Notes: a model not told the origin generated them from the sequence alone. A DNA stretch of 64,000 bases from Deinococcus arcticus (GCF_003028415.1 NZ_PYSV01000012.1:78891-142890), one strand, 5' to 3'. Positions 25,568-35,999 are shown, counted from the first letter of the stretch. Translations and numbers: made by a program.

Positions 25568-26233
25568 CTATCCCGGCGGGGCCACTTCCAGTTCACTGGC
25601 CAGTTCAGCCAGGAAGGCGCGCATGGTCAGGGTGCGCCGCCGCGCCTCGGTCTGGCCGGGCAGGGTGCGGAAGGTGCCGTCCAGGCGCAGCAGCTTGGTA
25701 AAGAAGTGGTCCACGGTATAGGTCAGGTCATCAGGTTGCCGGGCCTGGGCCCAGGGGTCTTCGGGGTGCAGCAGGGCCCGGCCCAGTTGCCCGCCCACGC
25801 CCGCCACCCGCAGCACCCCCAGCGCGCCCAGAGCATCCAGTCGGTCGGCGTCCTGCAGGGCGGCGCCCAGCGGGGTCTGCGGCACGGCCCCGCGTGAAAA
25901 GCTGTGGTCACGCACGGCCAGCGCCACCGCTTCCGTCTCGGGCGCGGAAAACCCCAGTTCCGGCAGGTGCGCGCGCACCGCCTGGGCGCTGAGGTCGCTG
26001 GCCTGGGCGCGCTGGGGGTGGTTCTTGGGCAGGTTCACCACGTCGTGGGTCAGGGCCGCCGCCACCGCCAGGGCCGCAGGCTGCTCCGGCGCGCAGCGAA
26101 TGGTCCAGCGGGCCACCCGCGCCAGATGCCCTTCGTCGTGGGCGGCGTCGCGGCGCATGTGGGCCTGTACCCAGGTCCAGACAGCGCCCAGCCGGGGGTC
26201 GTGGGCCAGCAGTGGCTGCAGGGGCGAGGTCAA
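25568..26233 (-). CDS. HD-domain phosphohydrolase
   Basis: 221 aa YedJ/HDIG-like metal-dependent phosphohydrolase. Metal ligands: His in AHDEGHLARVARW, the HD doublet in ALTHDVVNLPKNHP and Asp in LQDADRLDALGALG. TTG start at 26233 overlaps the stop of the upstream DinB gene (TTGA) and has CTGGAG before it, so the two are coupled. Its substrate, probably a nucleotide, is unknown. Confidence 0.85.
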   Translation of the reverse strand: MTSPLQPLLAHDPRLGAVWTWVQAHMRRDAAHDEGHLARVARWTIRCAPEQPAALAVAAALTHDVVNLPKNHPQRAQASDLSAQAVRAHLPELGFSAPETEAVALAVRDHSFSRGAVPQTPLGAALQDADRLDALGALGVLRVAGVGGQLGRALLHPEDPWAQARQPDDLTYTVDHFFTKLLRLDGTFRTLPGQTEARRRTLTMRAFLAELASELEVAPPG

Positions 26234-26748
26234 GCGGACTCCAGGGCCAGCCGCGCGTGGGCGAGGTGATGCCGCAGGTGCCAGTCGTGTTTGGCCACCA
26301 GGCGCCACAGGTCCTGCTCGCCCTCATCGGGGTGCCGCACCCGGCGGGAAAGCTGCGTGGGGTCTGTGCCTTCCAGGAGGGCCACCCAGCGCCCATTCAC
26401 GGCGGTCAGCAGCGCCAGGGCGTCCTGCACCGGCAGCGCGGCGTCGGGCAGGGTCAGCCACGCGTCCTGGTCGAAAGGCTGAATCACGTAGTCCGGGGTG
26501 GTCAGGGCGAAGCGCAGCCGGTTCAGGCCATGTAGGTGGGCGTCGGCCACATGGTGGGCCAGCTGGTGAACCGTCCACCCCCCGGGGCGGTAGGTGCGGG
26601 CCAGGTCCGCCGCGCTGCGCCCGGCCAGCAGGGCATGCCAGTCGCTGGTGGCCTGCGCCATGCGCGCCGCTGCCGCCTGCAGGCCCGCTGCCGTGCGGTC
26701 GGGGTCTGGAATGGGCCCAAGGGGAAACTGCCGCGCGTGCTGGGTCAT
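26230..26748 (-). CDS. YfiT-type DinB-fold metalloprotein (bacillithiol-transferase-like)
   Basis: 172 aa four-helix DinB fold. The YRPGGWTVHQLAHHVADAH block and the C-terminal HDWHLRHHLAHARLAL supply the three His metal ligands, as in Bacillus YfiT. Related proteins transfer bacillithiol to electrophiles, and Deinococcus makes bacillithiol, so a thiol-dependent detoxification role is plausible. A CATACT -10 lies 7 nt before ATG 26748. Coupled to the HD hydrolase. Confidence 0.8.
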   Translation of the reverse strand: MTQHARQFPLGPIPDPDRTAAGLQAAAARMAQATSDWHALLAGRSAADLARTYRPGGWTVHQLAHHVADAHLHGLNRLRFALTTPDYVIQPFDQDAWLTLPDAALPVQDALALLTAVNGRWVALLEGTDPTQLSRRVRHPDEGEQDLWRLVAKHDWHLRHHLAHARLALESA

Positions 26749-26864
26749 GCCCCGCAGTATGCCCCCAGACAGGGGGGCGCTTTTGATGAGAACAGGTGAG
26801 AAAGCTCACGCGGCGTCAGCTCTGCGTAAGTGGTGGGTGACGGGCCGCTGTCTACGCTGGGCGC

Positions 26865-27653
26865 ATGACTGCTGCCGCTGCCCGGTCCCCTTCCATCCTG
26901 ATCGTGGATGACAGCCCGGGTTTGCTGCAGAGCATGAACGCCCTGCTGCGGCCCCACCTGCCGGTGACCCTGGTGGACAGTGGCCGCGCGGCGCTGGACA
27001 GCGTGACCCCCGACACGGCGCTGGTGCTGACCGATGTGCGCATGCCCGGTATGAGCGGCGTGGAACTGGCCGAGCAGCTGCGCCGCCGCCATCCCCGCCT
27101 GCCGGTGGTGTTCATGACGGGCATTGTGGAAGAGGAACTGCGGGCGCAGGCGCACGCCCTGGGCGTGCTGGACGTGCTGCGCAAACCGCTGCGCGCCGAG
27201 CAGCTGTTTCCTGCCCTGAAGGGCTGGCTGGGCCGCGACGTGCTGCTGCCCGAGCCGGCCGGGGCCGCCGCGCCGGCCCCGCCCCCAGTACCCGCCGTGG
27301 ACGAGGCGGCCGAACGCCTGAAGGTGGCCGAACTGGCCAGCACCCTGCTGGCGGGGCTGGGCGTGCTCCCCGGGGTCAGCGCGGCGCTGGTGCTGGACGG
27401 GCGCGGCGCGGTGCTGGGCACCACGACCAGTGTGACCGGGGAAATCACGGCTTATGTGCGCTTTCTGTTCAATGCCGCGCAGACCCTGGCGCAGCATGTC
27501 GCGCAGTCGGGGCCGCTGCGCGCCGTGCAGGTGGAATTCCAGGAGCAGGCGCTGGTTCTGTGCCCGGTGCCCGGGGGGCTGGCGGCCATTCTGGTGCGCG
27601 ATACCCCCACGGCCAGCGCCGTCAAGGCGTGGCTGCGCCAGCGCCTGAACTGA
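26865..27653 (+). CDS. Receiver domain fused to a roadblock/LC7-like domain
   Basis: 262 aa. Residues 9-125 are a CheY-like receiver with acidic Asp15/Asp16, phospho-acceptor Asp57 ([11 protein letters not shown]), the conserved Thr (FMTG) and Lys107 (RKP). A Pro/Ala linker follows (about 130-150), then a domain with roadblock/LC7 features ([15 protein letters not shown], then [27 protein letters not shown]). Roadblock proteins such as MglB regulate small GTPases, so phosphorylation may control a GTPase. Leaderless: TACGCT 26853-26858, 6 nt before ATG. No histidine kinase is adjacent. Confidence 0.8.
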   Translation: MTAAAARSPSILIVDDSPGLLQSMNALLRPHLPVTLVDSGRAALDSVTPDTALVLTDVRMPGMSGVELAEQLRRRHPRLPVVFMTGIVEEELRAQAHALGVLDVLRKPLRAEQLFPALKGWLGRDVLLPEPAGAAAPAPPPVPAVDEAAERLKVAELASTLLAGLGVLPGVSAALVLDGRGAVLGTTTSVTGEITAYVRFLFNAAQTLAQHVAQSGPLRAVQVEFQEQALVLCPVPGGLAAILVRDTPTASAVKAWLRQRLN

Positions 27654-27687
27654 CGGTGGCCCGAGTGAAGACGGTGGCCCGAGTGAA
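27652..27687 (+). repeat. Two tandem copies of an 18-bp unit
   Basis: GACGGTGGCCCGAGTGAA occurs twice head to tail; the first copy overlaps the stop codon of the receiver-roadblock gene. Looks like a recent slippage duplication. Confidence 0.85.
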
Positions 27688-27774
27688 GTGGCCCAGGGCC
27701 CTGGGCCAGCCAGGCACCGGGCGCCTGCTGGGGTGGGGCTCCTGGCACGTCCGGCGGCACGCTACAGTGCCGGC

Positions 27775-28278
27775 ATGCTGACCCTGGCCGAGCTGGCCCG
27801 TGGAAGCGCCGCCCCCCCAGATGCGGCGTCCGAAACCCAGACCCTTGCCGCGCAGGGCGTGCCGGGCCTGATCGTGCCGGCCGGGTTTGAAGAGGCGTTC
27901 TACCGGGGCGGCAACCTGCCTGAACAGCTCCGGCGCCTGTTTGCGCCCATTCGCCCCGCCCGCATTGACGAGGACGCCCTGGAACCCCTGGCCGAACAGG
28001 CCCAGGCCCTGATCCGCACCACCTACCTGATGGACGACGCGGTCCAGGACTTTTACCGCGCCCTGGCCAGGGCAGGCCTGCCGCAGACCGTGACCGTGCG
28101 CCGTCCCGGCGGGGCGACGGGCGAGCCTGCGGTGTGGGCGCCCCCCGGCACAGCAGCGCTGCAGGCCCTCAAGCGGCTCTGGGCCCGCGACTGGGCTTTC
28201 GAGGCGGTGCTGGCGCGTCTGGATACAGCGGGCAGCGTGGCGCTGGAGGCCCGGCCCACTCTGCTACTGCCGACCTGA
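27775..28278 (+). CDS. Hypothetical protein
   Basis: 167 aa, mixed alpha/beta, no signal peptide or membrane segment. Recognisable only by a central [18 protein letters not shown] helix and a C-terminal [15 protein letters not shown] helix. ATG 27775 is chosen over an in-frame start at 27688, because TACAGT (27763-27768) lies 6 nt upstream, the leaderless signature. No family recognised. Confidence 0.65.
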   Translation: MLTLAELARGSAAPPDAASETQTLAAQGVPGLIVPAGFEEAFYRGGNLPEQLRRLFAPIRPARIDEDALEPLAEQAQALIRTTYLMDDAVQDFYRALARAGLPQTVTVRRPGGATGEPAVWAPPGTAALQALKRLWARDWAFEAVLARLDTAGSVALEARPTLLLPT

Positions 28279-28318
28279 ACATCGGCGGCTGGGGCGCTGG
28301 AGGCTGCGCCCCAGTGTG

Positions 28319-28470
28319 CTAAGGAAGTCGCTGCCAAGCCCCCGATCAACCGAGTGGGCGTGGACAGCGGCACCGCAGAGCGAGTCTTGAAAAAAAGGAC
28401 GTTGCACCGGGCGTGGAGCCTGTTCGGTGCTCTCCTGAACAGTCGCACTGTGAGGGACAGCGTCTTTAAG
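28319..28470 (-). repeat. Dispersed structured repeat, copy D (reverse, diverged long form)
   Basis: Read on the minus strand it aligns with copies A-C. The 5' outer arm is decayed (GACGCTGTCCC); the 3' outer arm GGTGCAACGTCCTTTTTTT is intact. The inner stem is TGTTC / GAACA around the conserved loop AGGAGAGCACC, a paired replacement of TTTGC / GCAAA. The 3' part has the long-form segment (CTGCGGTGCCGCTGTCCACG) and a decayed end. Confidence 0.75.
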
Positions 28471-28475
28471 TTGAC

Positions 28476-28491
28476 TAATCCAATCGGATTA
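28476..28491. promoter_or_regulatory. Palindrome before the siderophore-binding protein gene
   Basis: TAATCC-aatc-GGATTA, 7 bp before the ATG at 28499 and overlapping a TTGACT (28471-28476). A possible iron-dependent operator, by position only. Confidence 0.4.
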
Positions 28492-28498
28492 AGCGAAA

Positions 28499-29440
28499 AT
28501 GAAAGCTATGTCGTGTTTCAGTGTTCGTCGCCTGCTGCTTCTTTCTGGCCTGCTGGCCGTTCCGGTGTCCCTGGCGGCGGGTGTGTTTCCGCTGGTGCTC
28601 AAGCATGATTTCGGCGGTGTGTCCTTTGCGCGAATGCCCTCGCGCGTGGTGACCCTGAGTGAGGAGCAGGCCGAGCTGCTGAGTGTGCTGGGCATCCGGG
28701 CGGTGGGCTTCGGGTCCGGGCGTATTGAGGGGCGCCTGGGGCAGCGCGCCCAGAATCTGACCACCCTGGCCCGGAGCAGCCTCACAGAAGCGGTGTATGT
28801 GGGCGCCTACGACAAACCTTCGGCCGAACTGCTGGCGGCCCTGAGACCCGACCTGATCCTGATGGATGGGGGAGACGGCAGCCGCACCACCTTTGAGGCC
28901 GTGCGGAAGTTGGCCCCCACGCTGGCCTACGACTACGACACCGTTCCCTGGCGCACTGCGCTGGGCGATCTGGGCCGCCTGTTCGGTAAGTCGGCCCAGG
29001 CGGCGCGTTACCTCCAGACCTACGACACCCGCATGGCGTCCCTGAAGGCGGGGCTGGCGCCTGTGGCCCGCGCCGCACCCAACACCACGCTGCTGTACAT
29101 GTATGAGCCGGGTTCCGTGATGGTGCTGGGGCGGGGGTTTTCGTTCAGCCGCACCCTTTCAGTTCTGGGGCTGACCCTCAACACGCCGGCCGGGATTGAT
29201 CCGAACATCAGCTTCAAACAGCTGAATGCCGAGGAACTGCTGAGCCTGAAAACCGACCGCGTGCTGATTCTGCGCCGCCTGAATGATGGCCAACTGGTGC
29301 CGCCCAACGCCACCGACACCGTGCTGCGCCGCCTGGGCAAGCCGGTCTACACCTACCCGCTGGACCCCCAGGAAGCCTCCAGCGGCCCCCTGACCGACCT
29401 GAAACGCGCCGAGGCGCTGGCCAAACTGATCCGGCGCTAG
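28499..29440 (+). CDS. Iron-siderophore ABC transporter substrate-binding protein (FecB-like)
   Basis: 313 aa periplasmic binding protein with a Sec signal peptide (about residues 1-27, cleaved after LAA) and no lipobox. The class III binding-protein pattern is clear: [43 protein letters not shown], then the long connecting helix and the second lobe ([16 protein letters not shown]). Binds Fe-siderophore or haem for import. No permease or ATPase is adjacent. ATG 28499 or the in-frame ATG 28508 could start it. Confidence 0.87.
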   Translation: MKAMSCFSVRRLLLLSGLLAVPVSLAAGVFPLVLKHDFGGVSFARMPSRVVTLSEEQAELLSVLGIRAVGFGSGRIEGRLGQRAQNLTTLARSSLTEAVYVGAYDKPSAELLAALRPDLILMDGGDGSRTTFEAVRKLAPTLAYDYDTVPWRTALGDLGRLFGKSAQAARYLQTYDTRMASLKAGLAPVARAAPNTTLLYMYEPGSVMVLGRGFSFSRTLSVLGLTLNTPAGIDPNISFKQLNAEELLSLKTDRVLILRRLNDGQLVPPNATDTVLRRLGKPVYTYPLDPQEASSGPLTDLKRAEALAKLIRR

Positions 29441-29480
29441 CCCGGGCCACGGCTGGCCCCGGGTGCCGTACCCTGCCAGG

Positions 29481-30302
29481 GTGAACCTTGACCAGCTGAC
29501 CGCGCCGGGGGCCTACCCCGGGCTGACCCTGACGCTGCACGACGGCGGCCTTCTGGAGATCGTCATTCAGAGTGAAAAGACGCTGAATTCGGTGGATGCC
29601 CGCGCCCACCGCGCCCTGACCACGGTGTGGCGGGACATTGATGACACGGCTGGCGTGCGCTGCGTGCTGATTCGCGGCGAGGGCCGGGGCTTTTCCAGTG
29701 GCGGCGACTTTACCCTGATTGAAGAGATGGCCGGGGATTTCACCGCGCTGGCCCGGGTGTGGAAGGAAGCGCGTGACCTCGTGTACAACGTCATCAACTG
29801 CGGCAAGCCGGTGGTCAGTGCCATTCATGGTCCCTGCGTGGGCGCCGGGCTGGCGGTGGCGCTACTGGCCGACGTGAGTATTGCGGCGCGAAGTGCCCGG
29901 CTGCTTGACGGCCATGTGCGACTGGGTGTGGCGGCCGGGGACCACGCCGCCATCATCTGGCCGCTGCTGTGCGGGCTGAACAAGGCCAAATACCTGCTGA
30001 TGACCGGCGAGAGCGTGAGCGGCGAGGAGGCCGAGCGCATTGGGCTGGTGAGCTTGTGCGTGCCCGACGACGAACTGCTGGACCGTGCCTGGGCCGTGGC
30101 GCGGCGGCTGGCGGCGGGCAGCCCCAGCGCCGTGCGCTGGACCAAGTACGCCCTGAACAACTGGCTGCGCGCCATGGGCCCCACCTTTGACGCCAGCCTC
30201 GCGCTGGAATTCCTGGGTTTTACCGGCCCGGACGTGCACGAGGGCCTGAGCAGCTTGCGAGAGAAGCGGGCGCCGAAGTTTCAGGACGACGCGCCAATCT
30301 GA
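29481..30302 (+). CDS. Enoyl-CoA hydratase/isomerase (crotonase) family
   Basis: 273 aa. Oxyanion-hole segments [10 protein letters not shown] and [10 protein letters not shown] are clear. The catalytic region reads [16 protein letters not shown], with an acidic Asp but not the two-Glu pattern of classical enoyl-CoA hydratase, so it may be an isomerase or specialised hydratase. GTG 29481 is preferred over GTG 29463, because TACCCT (29469-29474) is 6 nt before it. Probably acts in fatty or aromatic acid breakdown. Confidence 0.87.
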   Translation: MNLDQLTAPGAYPGLTLTLHDGGLLEIVIQSEKTLNSVDARAHRALTTVWRDIDDTAGVRCVLIRGEGRGFSSGGDFTLIEEMAGDFTALARVWKEARDLVYNVINCGKPVVSAIHGPCVGAGLAVALLADVSIAARSARLLDGHVRLGVAAGDHAAIIWPLLCGLNKAKYLLMTGESVSGEEAERIGLVSLCVPDDELLDRAWAVARRLAAGSPSAVRWTKYALNNWLRAMGPTFDASLALEFLGFTGPDVHEGLSSLREKRAPKFQDDAPI

Positions 30303-30317
30303 GGGGCCCCCGGCCAC

Positions 30318-31394
30318 TTACGCCGCTTTGACCTGATTGCGCCCCGCGTGTTTGGCGGCGTACAGGGCCTCGTCGGCGCGCCTGAGCAGGGTTTCCATAC
30401 GCTCGCCGGGTTCGCCCTGCGCCACCCCCAGGCTGGCGGTGACCTGCAGCACCCGGTCGTGCGGCACCCCGGCCACCGCCTGCCGGATGCGTTCGGCCAC
30501 GCCCTGGGCCTCGGCGGCGCCCGCGCCCGGCAGAATCACCAGAAATTCCTCGCCGCCCCAGCGCCCGAACAGCGTGCCCCGGCGCAGCACCCCGCCCATC
30601 GCGGAGGCCGTGCGCCGCAGCACCTCGTCGCCGTAGTCGTGGCCGTGGGTGTCGTTGATCTGCTTGAAGCGGTCCAGGTCCAGGAGAATCACGCTCAGGG
30701 GTGCGCGCGCGGGGCCGTCCAGCTGCGCCGAGAGCCACAGGGTCAGCTGGCGGCGGTTGGGCACCCCGGTCAGGGCGTCGAGGTACCCGGCGCGGGCCTC
30801 ACTCTGGGCGGCGGCCAGGGCGCCCACATAGCGGCGCTGCAGCAGGCCAAACAGCACGAAGAAGCTGATAAAGGTGACGTGCGAGAGCAGCAGCTGCACC
30901 AGCAGCGCCGAATTGCTCTGCTGGCTGGCGCTCAGCCCAGCGCCGCTGGCCAGCCACACCCCAACAACGGCGCTCAGGGCCGCGAAGATGCCCAGCGAAG
31001 CGGCGGTCGCCACCCGCCCAGGAAACACCAGAAAGGCCACCACATAGGCCAGGGGAAGCCAGTACGAATAGGTGCCCAGGCCGCCCACCATCTGCTCGAC
31101 CAGCACTGCCTGAGCGAACTTGTACACGCCGGTGGCCCCCAGAATCAGCAGGTGGAGCGCCCCCACCAGCACGTAATGCCGCGCAAACACCTGCAACCAC
31201 AGCAAAAACAGCACGTTTTTCACCGTCAGCAGGGCCAGCCCGGTGGTGACCCCGGGGCCCCAGTTCAGCGGGTGGGCCACCAGCAGGCCGAACGCCGAGG
31301 TGGCCAGGGACAGGGCCACCACCGCCAGCAGGGCGTGCCGCCGGAACTGCTGTTCGTGCGCGGTGGGTTCTGCGGGGAAGGGCAGGGGCAGCAT
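30318..31394 (-). CDS. Membrane diguanylate cyclase (GGDEF)
   Basis: 358 aa. Five or six N-terminal membrane helices (about 20-185) are followed by a full GGDEF domain: [38 protein letters not shown] and the signature [12 protein letters not shown]. No RxxD inhibitory site precedes the signature (RRGT instead), so product inhibition through the I-site is unlikely. It should synthesise cyclic di-GMP. It is the only GGDEF protein in the window with an intact signature. Confidence 0.92.
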   Translation of the reverse strand: MLPLPFPAEPTAHEQQFRRHALLAVVALSLATSAFGLLVAHPLNWGPGVTTGLALLTVKNVLFLLWLQVFARHYVLVGALHLLILGATGVYKFAQAVLVEQMVGGLGTYSYWLPLAYVVAFLVFPGRVATAASLGIFAALSAVVGVWLASGAGLSASQQSNSALLVQLLLSHVTFISFFVLFGLLQRRYVGALAAAQSEARAGYLDALTGVPNRRQLTLWLSAQLDGPARAPLSVILLDLDRFKQINDTHGHDYGDEVLRRTASAMGGVLRRGTLFGRWGGEEFLVILPGAGAAEAQGVAERIRQAVAGVPHDRVLQVTASLGVAQGEPGERMETLLRRADEALYAAKHAGRNQVKAA

Positions 31395-31578
31395 CGGCCC
31401 TGACGCTAGAGCGCGCCCCCTGACAGAAGCCTCGCGGCCCTGGAGGTCAAGACAGGCTGGGACAAGAGGGCAGACTGAGAGGAGGGAGCAGGCTGTTCCC
31501 GTCCGGGGAACTTGGCCCCTTGTCCGGCGCGCCGCGTTATTGTCAGGCGAAAAACCATTCCTTCAGGAGGAACCCCCC

Positions 31579-32571
<993 letters not shown>

Positions 32572-32576
32572 GCGCA

Positions 32577-32648
32577 GAAGGCAAATGGCGAATGGCAGAT
32601 GGCCCAGCTGGGTCTCTGCCATCTGCCTTTTGCCATGGGCCATCTGTC
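32577..32648 (+). terminator. Word-repeat hairpin after mdh
   Basis: 10-bp perfect core stem GGCAGATGGC (32594-32603) with GCCATCTGCC (32618-32627). The arms consist of repeated near-copies of GGCAAATGGC / GCCATTTGCC. Same architecture as the other word hairpins with yet another word. Confidence 0.65.
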
Positions 32649-32663
32649 CGCTGACCCCCCCGC

Positions 32664-32694
32664 TTGACGTGCAGTTCGCTGCACGTTCCATGCT
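32664..32694 (+). promoter_or_regulatory. MerR-type promoter with palindrome in a 19-bp spacer
   Basis: TTGACG (32664-32669) and CATGCT (32689-32694) are 19 bp apart, and the spacer holds most of the perfect palindrome ACGTGCAG-TTCG-CTGCACGT (32667-32686). An over-long spacer filled by a dyad is the hallmark of MerR-controlled promoters. It lies upstream of the small ORF and the MerR-like gene. Confidence 0.6.
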
Positions 32695-32712
32695 GAAGGC
32701 CGGAGGTTCACC

Positions 32713-32859
32713 ATGAATGCCATGAACGCACAGGACTGGACGCAGACGCTGACTGCCCGCCACGAGGACGCCCGGCAGGCCCGCTGGACGCGGCTGCGGT
32801 GGCCCGCCCTGCGCCTGCCCCGCTGGGAAATCACCCTGACCATACGGCGGCTGGCGTAG
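32713..32859 (+). CDS. Small Trp/Arg-rich protein upstream of and coupled to a MerR-like regulator
   Basis: 48 aa, basic, with Trp residues and an ending [12 protein letters not shown] clear GGAGG (32702-32706) precedes the ATG with 6 nt spacing. Its TAG stop overlaps the GTG start of the next gene (TAGTG), so ribosomes finishing here can restart on the regulator. It could be a small regulatory partner or just a coupling leader. No family recognised. Confidence 0.6.
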   Translation: MNAMNAQDWTQTLTARHEDARQARWTRLRWPALRLPRWEITLTIRRLA

Positions 32860-33434
32860 TGGACATCAGCGCCGCAAATTTTCGCTCGGCGGTTCAGGGC
32901 CTGCGCGAAGCCCTGATGACCACCATGCCCGCCGAGCAGCGCGAACAGCTGGCGGTGATGTGCGGCGGCCCAGAGGTCTTTGAGGCGCTCTTCGACCTGC
33001 GCGGCGTGGGCATCGGGCGCTTTGCGGCGCTGATGGGCCTGCCCGCCACCACCGTGCGCCACCTCCTGCGCGAGGACCTGCTGCACCCCATGCGCGTGAA
33101 CGGCAAGTTCCGCTTTCTGCTGCCCAACGTGGCGGAACTGCGCGGCGTGCAGCAGTGGCAGGCCCTGGGCCTGACCCTGGAAGAGGTGCGCGCTTTTTTG
33201 CAGGGGCAGCAACTGCTGGGGCTGGCCTCACAGGGGGGCCTGACTGTGACGCTGCACCGCACCGAAGAACACCCTGATGCAGAGCAGCTGGCCCAGCTCA
33301 AGGCCACGGTCCTTACCCGTGTGCAGGCGGCCATTGCCGGCCTGGAGCAGAAGCAGGCCACGCTGACCCGCCAGCTGGAACAGGCCCGCGCCCTGGCGGC
33401 GGCGCTGGCGCCCAGTGACAGCGCGCCCACCTGA
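32859..33434 (+). CDS. MerR-like HTH regulator
   Basis: 191 aa. A winged-helix segment ([33 protein letters not shown], about 50-85) has the MerR pattern in which the recognition helix leads to a Leu-x-Pro turn, followed by [13 protein letters not shown]. The C-terminus (about 140-185) is a Gln/Leu/Ala coiled coil, the MerR dimerisation helix. The N-terminal 45 residues are extra. GTG start overlaps the stop of the small upstream gene. It probably autoregulates through the palindrome at 32667-32686. Effector unknown. Confidence 0.72.
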   Translation: MDISAANFRSAVQGLREALMTTMPAEQREQLAVMCGGPEVFEALFDLRGVGIGRFAALMGLPATTVRHLLREDLLHPMRVNGKFRFLLPNVAELRGVQQWQALGLTLEEVRAFLQGQQLLGLASQGGLTVTLHRTEEHPDAEQLAQLKATVLTRVQAAIAGLEQKQATLTRQLEQARALAAALAPSDSAPT

Positions 33435-33862
33435 GACGGGTTCCGAACAAGGCCGTACCCCATGACGGAATGTTTCCGACCAGAGGGACTCGCAGCGCTG
33501 CGGAGCAGAGCAGAAAAAGAGGCGGCTGTCCGGGCATTGAACCGCCCCCAGCCGAAGGCGGGGAACGTCCCCTTTCTTCCCGGATATTCCGGAGAAGGAC
33601 GGCAGTCCGTCTGAGACGGACGCCCACCCCACCCGGTGCAGGAGCGGCGCCATCCGAGCAGCGCGAGCGGGAGAAAAACGCGCCTCTGATACGGATTCCG
33701 AACGATTTCGTCATGTGTGACGGAATTTTTCCGACCGGAGGGCGCAGGAATAAAGGCGGATTTCCGGGAACTGGGCTGAAACAGCGCCGAAGGCGGGGAA
33801 CATCGCCCTTCTTCCCGGATGTTACGGAAATGGACGGCAGTCCGTATGACCCTGTCATGAGC
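33432..33862. repeat. Imperfect tandem pair of an intergenic repeat of about 180-195 bp
   Basis: Two diverged copies, about 33432-33625 and 33686-33862, share in order: TTCCGAAC, TGACGGAATnTTTCCGACC, GCCGAAGGCGGGGAAC, CCCTTCTTCCCGGAT and GACGGCAGTCCGT. The first copy begins on the stop codon of the MerR-like gene. The 60 bp between them contain no motif I recognise. No coding potential seen in this 480-bp gap. The shared words also appear around repeat copy A (16465-16731). Confidence 0.75.
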
Positions 33863-33913
33863 CGGCCAGCCGGGGGCCGCATTCGCACAGCCCGCCGCCT
33901 GCCGGCCTGAGCT

Positions 33914-35167
33914 TCAGTCCAGACTCAGCACCCACTCGCCCGCGCGCATCAGGGGGACCCGCTCGCCGGTCTGGGTGATGCCGTCCACATCGGTGCGCGG
34001 CGTGCCAATCATCCAGTCCACGTGAATGAGGCTCCCGGCGTTGCCACCTGCCGCGTCCAGCACGGCGGGGTCGGTGCCGCCCTGCACGTTGGTGGGGTAG
34101 CAGCGGCCCAGGGCAATGTGGCTGGCGGCATTTTCATCAAACAGGGTGTTGAAGAACAGGGCCGCCGTGCGCGCCACCGGCGCCGAGGCCGGCACCAGGG
34201 CCACCTCGCCCAGGCGCGCGGCGCCGTCATCCGTCTCGATGAGCTGGCGCAGGGTGGCTTCGCCGCTCTGCGCGCTGAATTCGGCCACGCGCCCGGCCTC
34301 AAAGCGCACCCGTATGCCCTCAATCAGCTGGCCCCGGGCGCTTAGCGGCTTGCTGGCCACCGCCCAGCCGTCCACCCGGTCGCGGTGCGGGGCGGTGAAC
34401 ACCTCGTCGGTGGGCAGGTTGGGCACCGCGCGAACGCCGTTCTGAGCGGTCTCGGCACCGCCCTGCCACACGTGGTTCTGGGCCAGCCCCACCGTCAGGT
34501 CGGTGCCCAGCTCGCTGCTCAGGTGCAGGGCGGCGTACTGCTGGCGGTTCAGATAGTCGGTCAGGCGTTCCAGGCGCGCGGTGTGCTCGGCCCAGGCCGC
34601 CACGGGGTCGGGCAGGTCGGCGCGCGTGACCGAAAAGATGTCCTGCCACAGCCGCGCCACCGCGTCCTCTGTGGGCAGGTCCGGGTACACGCGCGCCGCC
34701 CAGGCCGGGGTGGCCATGGCCGCCACCGTCCAGTTCACTGCAAAGGCGCCAGTGGCCTCGCTGACCCGGCGCATGGCCTGGGCCATCAGGCGGCTGCGCG
34801 TGGCAATCCGGGTGGGGTCCACGCCGGACAGCAGCGCCGGGTCCTCGCCCACGATGGCAATGGAGGCGTAGCCGTCGGCCACCATGGCCTCGCGCTCGCG
34901 CGCCGCCCACTCGGGCACAAAGCCCACGGCTTCGTCGCTGCCCTCTTCAAACAGCGTCAGGGCGAGGTGGGGATCGTCGTACACCACGCGCACGTCGGTG
35001 GCCCCGGCGCGGTAGGCAGCGCGCGCCACCAGCCGGGCCAGGGCCGTGGCCTCCACGGGCGCCGTCACGCGCACCTTGCCGCCGGGTTGCAGGTTGACCC
35101 CGGTGCGCACCAGCAACTCGGCGTAACGGGCCAGCAGCGTGTCAAAGGAAGCCAGGGTCTGGGTCAT
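33914..35167 (-). CDS. M29-family aminopeptidase
   Basis: 417 aa thermophilic-type metallo-aminopeptidase (AmpT/AmpS/aminopeptidase II). Metal-ligand blocks: [41 protein letters not shown] and HVDWMIG, which contain the Glu, His, Tyr/His and Asp ligands of the two-metal site. Cleaves N-terminal residues from peptides in the cytosol. Leaderless: TAGAGT on the minus strand (35175-35180), 7 nt before ATG 35167, overlapping the end of the upstream gene. Confidence 0.93.
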   Translation of the reverse strand: MTQTLASFDTLLARYAELLVRTGVNLQPGGKVRVTAPVEATALARLVARAAYRAGATDVRVVYDDPHLALTLFEEGSDEAVGFVPEWAAREREAMVADGYASIAIVGEDPALLSGVDPTRIATRSRLMAQAMRRVSEATGAFAVNWTVAAMATPAWAARVYPDLPTEDAVARLWQDIFSVTRADLPDPVAAWAEHTARLERLTDYLNRQQYAALHLSSELGTDLTVGLAQNHVWQGGAETAQNGVRAVPNLPTDEVFTAPHRDRVDGWAVASKPLSARGQLIEGIRVRFEAGRVAEFSAQSGEATLRQLIETDDGAARLGEVALVPASAPVARTAALFFNTLFDENAASHIALGRCYPTNVQGGTDPAVLDAAGGNAGSLIHVDWMIGTPRTDVDGITQTGERVPLMRAGEWVLSLD

Positions 35168-35172
35168 GCCGC

Positions 35173-35733
35173 CTACTCTAGCGGGGCCATGGCGGGGCGC
35201 CAGTACACCCCGGCCTCGCGCGCCAGCACGCCCAGGCCCACCAGCTCGCGGCGCAGGGTAAACACGTCGCCATACACCTCGCCCAGCACGGCGTTCACCT
35301 CGCGCTCGGGGTACTGGCGGCCCGGTTCAAACAGGCCAGCCAGCTCGCGCAGGATCACGTCGCGCTTTTTGCGCTGCGCGGGCAGGGTGCTCAGGCGTCC
35401 GCCCTTCAGAAAGGCGCGCAGCACGCGGTCGCGGTAGGGGTCAGCACTCTGGGGTGGCGGCGCGGCGCCGCGCACCACGTCGCCCAGATTCAGGTTCAGG
35501 GCCGCCGTCTGCGCGCGGTGCAACCGGTGGTGACCGTCCTGGCGCGTGGTGATCAGCCCCGCCCCGGCCAGTTGCGCCAGATGGTGGCTGACCGTGGCGG
35601 GCGCCAGATTCATCAGGCGTGCCAGGGCGTCGCCGCTGGCCTCCTGGGTCCAGATCAGGCGCAGCAGCCCCAGGCGGGCGGGGTGAGACAGGGCCCGGAA
35701 GAGGGCGGCGCGCGTGGTCAGGTCGGTGCTCAT
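35173..35733 (-). CDS. ArsR-type HTH regulator with DUF2087 domain
   Basis: 186 aa. Residues 1-85 are an ArsR winged helix ([17 protein letters not shown], then [27 protein letters not shown]). Residues about 100-180 match DUF2087 ([30 protein letters not shown], ending GVYWRP), a module common in Firmicutes and Deinococcus regulators. No ArsR metal-binding CxC is present. Start ATG 35733 overlaps the upstream small gene (ATGA), so they form an operon, probably autoregulated at the inverted repeat 35949-35999. Confidence 0.85.
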   Translation of the reverse strand: MSTDLTTRAALFRALSHPARLGLLRLIWTQEASGDALARLMNLAPATVSHHLAQLAGAGLITTRQDGHHRLHRAQTAALNLNLGDVVRGAAPPPQSADPYRDRVLRAFLKGGRLSTLPAQRKKRDVILRELAGLFEPGRQYPEREVNAVLGEVYGDVFTLRRELVGLGVLAREAGVYWRPAMAPLE

Positions 35734-35951
35734 GGCTGCCCCGGGCGGGGCCATGGCCGGGCGCCGTGGGCCATCAGATGCGCGGCGGCGTAGATCTCCA
35801 GTGCGGCGTTCAGGGTGTCCAGCCGCGCCTGGTCCCTGGCCGTGGCCGCCGCGTCGCCCGCCGCTCGGGCCAGCCGCACATCCCGCTCGGCATTGGTCTG
35901 CAGGCCCTGCACGATGCGCTGAAAAACCTCATTCATTTTCTCCTGGCTCAT
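35730..35951 (-). CDS. Small helical protein, operon partner of the ArsR/DUF2087 regulator
   Basis: 73 aa, predicted helical (MNEVFQRIVQGLQTN, then RLDTLNAALEIYAAAHLMA), with a Pro-rich tail. Strong RBS GAGGAGG before ATG 35951. An in-frame TTG at 35978 would lie in the loop of the hairpin and is less likely. Start codon and RBS are both inside one arm of a long inverted repeat. Function unknown; it may modulate the regulator translated right after it. Confidence 0.65.
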   Translation of the reverse strand: MSQEKMNEVFQRIVQGLQTNAERDVRLARAAGDAAATARDQARLDTLNAALEIYAAAHLMAHGARPWPRPGQP

Positions 35952-35999
35952 TTCGATCCTCCTCGAATCAGTGTGCAAGATTCGAAGAAGGTCGAAATG
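35949..35999 (-). promoter_or_regulatory. 21-bp inverted repeat enclosing the RBS and start codon
   Basis: Arms 35949-35969 and 35979-35999 separated by 9 nt. On the minus strand the 5' arm starts CATTTCGA and the 3' arm ends TCGAAATG. Eighteen of 21 positions pair perfectly, two of the other three become G-U in RNA, and one is a mismatch. The 3' arm contains GAGGAGG and the AUG of the 73-aa gene. It can act as a DNA operator or as an RNA translation switch. Confidence 0.7.

Noticed and set aside
33465..33910. Plus-strand frame in the 33.5-33.9 kb gap (146 codons)
   Set aside because: Falls in the tandem repeat pair; no RBS and no protein-like composition.
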